Source of the DNA: Pseudomonadota bacterium
GTDB lineage: Bacteria > Pseudomonadota > Alphaproteobacteria > Reyranellales > Reyranellaceae
Direction: 5' to 3'
DNA length: 5,403 nt
NCBI GenBank assembly: GCA_023416135.1
Contig: JAEZIF010000243.1
Coordinates: forward strand, 1 to 5,403
Part shown: positions 1 to 5,403 of the stretch, piece after piece
How positions within the stretch are numbered: the first letter of the stretch is position 1
Layout: each line of letters begins with the position of its first letter
The notes under the pieces: generated by a model
What the model was told of the DNA's origin: nothing
Seen by the model: the letters and a program-made list of their open reading frames with translations, nothing else
The model's database searches: none
Program-made: the position numbers and the translations under genes

Positions 1-5
1 GTTTC

Positions 6-947
6 GTGACCGCCTATATCATCCGCCGTCTGTTCGCCACCCTGCCGGTGATGGCCGTGGTGGCGGTGTTTGTCTTCTTCCTGCTGCGTTTCGCACCGGG
101 TGATCCGGCGGCGATCATCGCCGGCGAGGATGCGACCAGCGAGGCGATCGAGGCCGTGCGCGTCAAGCTCGGCCTCGACCGTCCGATGGTCGAGCAGTTC
201 GTCGTCTGGCTGTGGGCGCTGCTGCAGGGCGACATGGGCACGTCGATCTTCTCCAACCTGCCGGTGACGCGGCTGATGGCGCAGCGGCTCGAGCCGACGA
301 TCGCGCTCACGCTGTCGACGCTGTTCGTGGCCGTGGCGCTGGCGATCCCCATCGGCGTGGTGGCGGCCTGGAAGGCGCGCAAGCTGGTCGATCGCCTGGT
401 CATGGGGTTCGCCGTCCTGGGCTTCGCCATGCCGGGCTTCGTGCTGGCCTATGTCCTGATCTACTTCTTCTCCGTTCAGTGGCAGCTCCTGCCGGTGCAA
501 GGCTACCAGCCGCTGAGCGCCGGCCTGTTGCCGTTCGCGGAGCACCTGATCCTGCCGTCGCTGGCGCTCGGCGTCACCTACATGGCGCTGATCGCCCGCA
601 TCACCCGCGCCTCCATGCTGGAGGTGCTGCAGCAGGACTATATCCGCACCGCCAACGCCAAGGGGCTGGCGACCAACCGCGTGCTGCTGCTGCACGCACT
701 CAAGAACGCCTCGGTGCCGATCGTGACGGTGATCGGCATCGGCATCGCGCTCCTGATCTCGGGCGTGGTCATCACCGAGACGGTGTTCAACATCCCCGGC
801 CTGGGACGCCTCACCGTCGATGCCGTGCTGAAGCGCGACTATCCCATCGTCCAGGGGCTGATCCTGGTGTTCGCCGGCGCCAAGGTGATCGTGAACCTGA
901 TCATCGACATCTCCTACGCCTTCCTCGATCCCAGGATCCGGTACTGA
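6..947 (+). CDS. dppB: DppB-type ABC transporter permease (dipeptide/oligopeptide importer)
   Basis: This is an inner-membrane permease of a peptide-type ABC importer that would pair with the DppC-type permease downstream to form the channel. The 313-residue protein has the usual length and layout of the family. It has an N-terminal helix at about residues 9-29, followed by the conserved PGDP motif (31-34). A periplasmic segment, further hydrophobic helices and the cytoplasmic EAA coupling loop follow; the loop begins at D211-Y212 (DYIRTANAKGL) and contacts the ATPases. It ends in the family-typical FLDPRIRY. The GTG start at 6 gives the classic beginning (TAYIIRRLF), so the gene is probably complete, but only five bases precede it and its ribosome-binding site cannot be judged. 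The symbol reflects family and gene order only; the substrate is unknown because no binding protein is visible. Confidence 0.93.
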   Translation: MTAYIIRRLFATLPVMAVVAVFVFFLLRFAPGDPAAIIAGEDATSEAIEAVRVKLGLDRPMVEQFVVWLWALLQGDMGTSIFSNLPVTRLMAQRLEPTIALTLSTLFVAVALAIPIGVVAAWKARKLVDRLVMGFAVLGFAMPGFVLAYVLIYFFSVQWQLLPVQGYQPLSAGLLPFAEHLILPSLALGVTYMALIARITRASMLEVLQQDYIRTANAKGLATNRVLLLHALKNASVPIVTVIGIGIALLISGVVITETVFNIPGLGRLTVDAVLKRDYPIVQGLILVFAGAKVIVNLIIDISYAFLDPRIRY

Positions 948-953
948 GGAATT

Positions 954-958
954 GGAAG
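954..958 (+). promoter_or_regulatory. Ribosome-binding site deciding the dppC start
   Basis: GGAAG at 954-958 lies five bases before ATG 964. A possible TTG start at 952 would have AGGA (947-950) only one base ahead, too close for normal initiation. This favours ATG 964 over the longer TTG start. Confidence 0.5.
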
Positions 959-963
959 CAGAA

Positions 964-1832
964 ATGGCCGTCATCACCGACGATCTCGTCCTGCCGCCGC
1001 GGCGTTTCTCGCTGTTCACCGCGATCCGGCGCAATCCGACCATCGCCTTCGGCGGGGTCCTGCTCGGCGTGCTGATCCTGATGGCGGTTTTCGCGCCGCT
1101 GATCGCCACGCACGACCCATTCAAGATCGCGCCGGTCAATCGCCTGCGTCCGCCATCGGAACGCTGGTGGTTCGGCACCGACCAGTTCGGTCGCGACGTC
1201 TTCTCGCGCACGATCTACGGCGCGCGGGTATCGCTGATCGTCGGCCTCTCGGTTGCCGTGATCTCGAGCGCGCTGGGCCTGGCCTTTGGGCTCGCCTGCG
1301 GCTACTTCAAGCGCATCGACGGCGTCGTCATGCGCATCATGGACGGGCTGATGGCGATCCCGTCGATCCTGCTCGCCATCGCCCTGATCACGCTGGCGCG
1401 ACCCGGGCTCGGCATCGTCATCGTCGCCATCATCGTTCCGGAGGTGCCGCGCGTCGTCCGCGTGGTCCGCGCCGTGGTGCTGTCGATCCGCTCCCAGCCC
1501 TATATCGAAAGCGCCATCGCCGGCGGCACCAGGAACATGAAGCTGCTGGCGCGCCACGTGCTGCCCAACACGCTGGCGCCGCTGATCGTGCAATCGACCT
1601 ACGTCTGCGCATCGGCGATGCTGATCGAGGCGAGCCTGAGCTTCCTCGGCGCCGGCGTGCCGCTGGAAACACCGAGCTGGGGCAACATCATCTCCCAGGG
1701 CAAGACCTTCTTCCAGATCGCACCGTGGACCATCCTCATCCCCGGCGCTTTCCTCGCCGTCACCGTGCTGGCGGTGAACCTGCTGGGCGACGGCTTGCGC
1801 GACCGGCTCGATCCAAGATTGGCGAGACGCCT

Positions 1833-1836
<4 letters not shown>
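964..1836 (+). CDS. dppC: DppC-type ABC transporter permease (dipeptide/oligopeptide importer)
   Basis: This is the second inner-membrane permease of the importer, 290 residues from ATG 964. A TTG at 952 would add four residues (MEAE) but has a worse ribosome-binding site. An N-terminal cytoplasmic stretch leads to a first helix at about residues 27-48. The hallmark GTDQFGRD motif (71-78) follows in the periplasmic part. The EAA coupling loop starts near Y180-I181-E182 and runs through RHVLPNTLAP (197-206). The C-terminal family signatures SFLGAGV (226-232), PSWGN and NLLGDGLRDRLDPR are all present. Nothing suggests damage. The gene follows dppB by 16 bases, and its stop overlaps the next start by four bases (GTGA at 1833-1836), so the permeases and ATPases are probably co-translated. 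Substrate specificity cannot be read from this protein. Confidence 0.93.
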
Positions 1837-2815
<979 letters not shown>

Positions 2816-2819
<4 letters not shown>

Positions 2820-3847
2820 GCGTCGCCCAGAACGCAACGTCTGGCCGGCCCGTCCTCGAGGTCGACGGCCTGGTGAAGCACTTCCCGATCCTGGGCGGCC
2901 TGCTGCAGCGCCGCGTCGGCGAGGTGAGGGCGGTCGACGGCGTGAGCTTCAGCATCGCCAAGGGCGAGACGTTGGGACTGGTCGGCGAATCGGGCTGCGG
3001 CAAGTCCACGATCGGCAAGACCGTGCTGAAGCTCATCGAGCCGACCGCAGGACGCATCCTGCTGAGCGGCGAGGATGTCACCGGGCTCAAGCCCGGCGCG
3101 ATGTGGCAACACCGCCGGCACATCCAGACGATCTTCCAGGATCCGTACTCGTCGATGAACCCGCGTCTCGCGGCGGGGACCATCGTCGGCGAGCCGCTGG
3201 AGAATTACGGCCTGACGCGCGGCGGCGAGACCGGCGAGCGGGTGGCGCAGCTGTTCCAGCGTGTCGGCCTCAGGCCCGAGGCCATGCGCAAGTACGCCCA
3301 CGAGTTCTCCGGTGGCCAGCGCCAGCGGCTCGGCATCGCCAAGGCCCTGTCGGTCAATCCCGAACTGATCGTGGCCGACGAGCCGGTGTCGGCGCTCGAC
3401 GTCTCGGTGCAGGCGCAGGTGCTCAATCTCCTGATCGACCTGCAGGAGGAATACGGGCTCGCCTATCTCTTCATCAGCCACGACCTCGCCGTGATGCGCC
3501 ACATCAGCCATCGCATCGCGGTGATGTATCTCGGCCGCATCGTCGAGCTCGCCGACAAACGCACGCTCTTCGCCCAGCCGCTGCATCCCTACACCGAGGC
3601 GCTGCTGTCGGCCGCGACCGCGCCCGATCCCAAGCGGCGGCGCAAGCGCAAGCGGACCTTGCAGGGCGACGTGCCGAGCCCGGCCAAGCCGCCACCCGGC
3701 TGCCACTTCCACACCCGCTGTCCCTACGCGTTGCCCGAGTGCAGGGTCACGGCGCCGCCCTTGATCGAGGTCGCGCCCGGCCACCACGTCGCCTGCCTGC
3801 GCCGGCCGGTCGGCGGTCCCCCGGAGCCGCTCTCCGTCCCGGGTTAG
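2816..3847 (+). CDS. dppF: DppF-type ABC transporter ATP-binding protein
   Basis: This is the second ATPase of the importer, 343 residues from GTG 2816, chosen because GGGAGGT lies six bases ahead and the start overlaps the dppD stop by four bases. Motifs in order are Walker A GESGCGKS (57-64), Q-loop Q108 in the family-typical FQDPYSSMNPR, signature FSGGQRQR (164-171), Walker B LIVADE (184-189), D-loop SALD (192-195) and H-loop H222. The C-terminal extension has QPLHPYTEALLSA (254-266), then GDVPSP (284-289) and cysteines at 296, 302, 309 and 327, spaced exactly as in the DppD-type partner. Between these lies an unusually basic run, KRRRKRKR (273-280). The FQDPYSSMNPR and GDVPSP motifs distinguish the DppF/OppF half from the DppD/OppD half. 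It is the last gene of the transporter operon. Confidence 0.94.
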
Positions 3848-3858
3848 TCCCTCCGGGA

Positions 3859-3876
3859 GCGCCATCGTAGTGGCGC
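3859..3876 (+). repeat. Inverted repeat downstream of dppF, possible weak terminator
   Basis: GCGCCA (3859-3864) and TGGCGC (3871-3876) form a perfect 6-bp stem around a 6-nt loop (TCGTAG), 11 bases after the dppF stop. No T-tract follows, so an intrinsic terminator is doubtful. It could slow or protect the operon transcript 3' end, or be chance in G+C-rich DNA. Confidence 0.25.
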
Positions 3877-3930
3877 GCGCCGGGCAAATTCCCCTGCAAC
3901 GCCTGCCATCGTCGCCTCGTCCTTCAGGTC

Positions 3931-3948
3931 GAGGAGGGCGCGATCATG
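3931..3948 (+). promoter_or_regulatory. Ribosome-binding site plus ATG, out of frame with the permease relic
   Basis: GAGGAGG (3931-3937) lies eight bases before ATG 3946, the best-looking translation start between dppF and the lipase gene. The ATG opens a frame reading MQWRSFMALAAS and then turning arginine-rich, ending at 4308 without resemblance to known proteins. A shift of one nucleotide between about 3963 and 3990 would join it to the permease frame. It may therefore be the original start of a gene that has since been frameshifted. Confidence 0.35.
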
Positions 3949-4012
3949 CAGTGGCGATCTTTCATGGCTCTGGCAGCGAGCTGTCGTCGAGATCGCCGCG
4001 GCGCAGGCGGAA

Positions 4013-4540
4013 GTGGGCATGTCGCTGGCGCCGCTCTTCGTCATCTGGATGGGGACCGGCACCGAGCCCGAGGTGGCGATCGCCCTGATGCTCGCCATCT
4101 TTCCCATCGTCATCGACACCGTGCTCGGCCTGCGCTCGGTCGATCCGGACATGCTGCATCTCGCCCGCGTCTCACGCGCCTCGCCGCTGGCCGTGCTGGC
4201 CAAGATCAAGTTCCCCTGTGCACTGCCCAGCCTGTTCGCCGGCATGAAGGTCGGCATCTCCTTCGCCCTGGTCGGCGCCATCGTCGGCGAGTTCGTGGCC
4301 GGCAGTAAAGGACTGGGGTTCCAGATCCTGGTGGCGCGGGGGCAGTTCGACACATTGGGCGTCTTCGTCTGCCTGGTGCTGCTCGGCATCTTCGGCACGC
4401 TCCTGTTCTTCATGCTCGACTATGCCGAGCGCCTCTGCCTGCCGTGGCATGTCTCACAGCGCGGCCGTCATAGCGCCGGCGACCGACAGGCCAAGTCCCG
4501 TTATCGTAGGGGCCGTTCCGAGTTCAGAGGCATCCCATGA
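4013..4540 (+). pseudogene. Truncated SsuC/TauC-type ABC permease (C-terminal half only)
   Basis: This is the relic of an inner-membrane permease of the nitrate/taurine/sulfonate importer type, unrelated to the peptide transporter before it. From GTG 4013 it encodes 175 residues, whereas the family is usually about 250. It begins at SLAPLFVIWMGTG (4-16), which in intact proteins lies near residue 100, so the N-terminal helices are missing. What remains is well preserved: the EAA coupling loop (about 51-77, with FPCALPSLFAG), a helix ending in GAIVGEF (88-94), the GLGFQI motif (100-105), and a last helix at about 116-135 ending near LPWH (143-146). The final 29 residues are an arginine-rich tail without family resemblance. 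GTG 4013 has a poorly spaced ribosome-binding site, and no ATPase or binding-protein partner is nearby. A short expressed protein is possible; a working permease is unlikely. Confidence 0.72.
4526..4530 (+). promoter_or_regulatory. Ribosome-binding site of the patatin-like lipase gene
   Basis: AGAGG lies six bases before ATG 4537 and supports that start, which also gives a complete twin-arginine signal peptide. No clear -35/-10 pair was found between 4451 and 4536. The gene may be read from upstream or from a promoter not recognisable by eye. Confidence 0.5.
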
Positions 4541-5403
4541 TTCGTCCGACCCGCCGCCGCTTTACACAATCCGCAGCGTCCGGTGTGGCTGGCCTTGCCG
4601 CCGGGACGTCGGTCATTGGCCCCAACGCGCATGCCCAGCCTGCGGGCTACAATGCCGATGCGATGGCGGCGGAGATCTCCGCCCGTCTGTTCGCCAGTGA
4701 CGGGCTTGCCCGGCCGGCGCCGGAGCAGCCGACGGTCTCCGACCTCGCCAAAGGCCTGGACCGCACCCTCGTGCTCGGCGGTGGTGGCGAATACTACGTC
4801 GCCTGGTACTGCGGCTTCCTGCATGGGCTGCTCGAGCAAAATGTCGACCTCGACATCGCGGAGATGATCGTCGGCACGTCGGCCGGCGCCTATGCCGGTT
4901 CGGCGCTGTCCTCGGGTCATTTCAAGCACCTGCGCCGCGTGTTCGACATCAGCGGTCATCTGCCGGGCCTCTTCGCCAAGCTGGCGCCGGTCACGGATCC
5001 CAACCTCAGCCAGAAGCGCGCGCAGGAGATCAATTTCAACGTGAAGGACGGCAGCCCGGCGTCGATCCGCGCCATCGGCCGGGCAGCGCTCGCCGCCGAC
5101 AACCGGCTGAACGGCGATGGCGTGGAACGCCTCGCCTGGCTGCTCACCGGCGACAGCCGCACCGACTGGCCGGTCGCCAAGATGTTCACGACCGCCAACG
5201 ATTGCTACACGGGCGAGCGGCTGGTCGTCGGCCAGGCCGTGGCGCGCCGCAACGGCATTCCGCTCGCCCATGCCGCCGCGGCCAGCTCCTCGCTGCCCGG
5301 CGCAATGGGGCCCACGTTGCTCGGCCAGCGCTTTTGCATGGATGGCGGCATCGCGCGGACGTGGGCCCACACCGACCTCGTCGCCGGGTCCAAGCGTGCG
5401 CTG
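4537..5403 (+). CDS. Tat-exported patatin-like phospholipase (3' end cut by window)
   Basis: This is a predicted patatin-family acyl hydrolase using a Ser-Asp dyad on lipid esters; 289 residues are visible and the frame runs off the window without a stop. The N-terminus is a twin-arginine signal: TRRRFTQ (5-11), a mild hydrophobic stretch (about 13-28) and an AHA cleavage motif (31-33), so the protein is probably exported folded to the periplasm. The patatin domain starts at about residue 76. It contains the glycine-rich oxyanion segment LVLGGGGEYYVAWYCGFL (78-95), the nucleophile motif GTSAG (113-117, Ser115), ASSSLPG (249-255) and the DGG motif (269-271, catalytic Asp269). Tyr87 stands where the last oxyanion-region glycine is expected. 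The start overlaps the permease relic's stop (ATGA). Patatin membership is secure; the true substrate (phospholipid, other ester or storage lipid) is unknown. Confidence 0.88.
   Translation, partial: MIRPTRRRFTQSAASGVAGLAAGTSVIGPNAHAQPAGYNADAMAAEISARLFASDGLARPAPEQPTVSDLAKGLDRTLVLGGGGEYYVAWYCGFLHGLLEQNVDLDIAEMIVGTSAGAYAGSALSSGHFKHLRRVFDISGHLPGLFAKLAPVTDPNLSQKRAQEINFNVKDGSPASIRAIGRAALAADNRLNGDGVERLAWLLTGDSRTDWPVAKMFTTANDCYTGERLVVGQAVARRNGIPLAHAAAASSSLPGAMGPTLLGQRFCMDGGIARTWAHTDLVAGSKRAL

Larger units (their letters stand above)
3848..4012 (+). other. Gap between dppF and the permease relic; no intact gene
   Basis: The frame of the permease relic is open throughout this stretch (no stop after the dppF TAG at 3845-3847) but contains no ATG, GTG or TTG in frame before 4013. 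The right part, from about 3962, reads SWLWQRAVVEIAAAQ. Its glutamine and alanines line up loosely with the segment that precedes LAPLFVIW in SsuC/TauC-type permeases, so weak coding remnants may begin there. The left part (3848-3930) resembles no protein I know in any frame. It holds a small inverted repeat (3859-3876) and a good ribosome-binding site at 3931-3937. No convincing promoter was seen. Confidence 0.5.

Noticed and set aside
1167..1832. Long in-frame upstream extension of the DppD-type ATPase
   Set aside because: It is dppC read in another frame, with arginine- and histidine-rich nonsense. The ATPase starts at the GTGA overlap at 1833, which gives the family length.
3822..3836. 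CGGAG/CTCCG inverted repeat near the dppF end
   Set aside because: It is a five-bp stem inside coding sequence in G+C-rich DNA with no T-tract; chance is sufficient.
3844..3909. Minus-strand 21-residue open frame starting MAGVAGEFARR
   Set aside because: It has only a vague purine-rich stretch ahead, ends in a run of arginines, and its stop overlaps the end of dppF. Nothing separates it from chance.
3844..4413. Minus-strand frame of 189 residues across the dppF-lipase gap
   Set aside because: Most of it is antisense to the conserved permease relic. The part beyond it has no recognisable similarity.
4451..4536. Possible promoter for the lipase gene (TTATCGT near 4500)
   Set aside because: No matching -35 element at suitable spacing could be found, so it was not annotated.
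4501..5370. Minus-strand 289-residue frame
   Set aside because: It is antisense to the patatin-like gene, whose motifs and signal peptide are convincing; the minus frame has none.

Overview
The window is a high-G+C bacterial segment (roughly two thirds G+C by eye, with G/C-ending codons and several GTG starts). All recognisable genes lie on the plus strand. The codon style, the tightly overlapping operon and the Tat-dependent export signal fit an alphaproteobacterium, but no marker gene is present, so that assignment is only an inference.

Region 1 (6-3847) is a compact four-gene operon for a dipeptide/oligopeptide-type ABC importer in the order DppB-type permease, DppC-type permease, DppD-type ATPase, DppF-type ATPase. 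The two permeases are 16 nt apart if the second starts at ATG 964. The later junctions are 4-nt GTGA overlaps, which points to translational coupling. All motifs needed for function are visible: PGDP and EAA loops in the permeases, and Walker A, Q-loop, signature, Walker B and H-loop in both ATPases. Both ATPases also carry the C-terminal oligopeptide-transporter extension with four cysteines at identical spacing. The periplasmic substrate-binding protein that would set specificity is not in the window and may lie just upstream, so the real substrate (dipeptides, oligopeptides, glutathione, opines, nickel or others) is open.

Region 2 (3848-4540) is the odd part. It holds the C-terminal half of a different ABC permease, of the nitrate/taurine/sulfonate (SsuC/TauC) type. 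About 100 N-terminal residues are missing, and so are the ATPase and binding protein expected as partners. The frame is open from the dppF stop to the next gene, but the first ordinary start codon in it (GTG 4013) falls inside the conserved domain. The best ribosome-binding site nearby, at 3931-3937, serves an ATG one nucleotide out of frame. This looks like a relic left by deletion and frameshift.

Region 3 (4537-5403, running off the right edge) is a patatin-like phospholipase with a twin-arginine signal peptide, a GTSAG nucleophile motif and a DGG catalytic aspartate motif. Its start overlaps the relic's stop as ATGA. The last glycine of the usual oxyanion-hole motif is replaced by tyrosine, which is the most interesting protein-level feature here.

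No RNA gene, insertion sequence, CRISPR array or convincing promoter was seen. Nothing in the window clearly amounts to a new multi-gene system.
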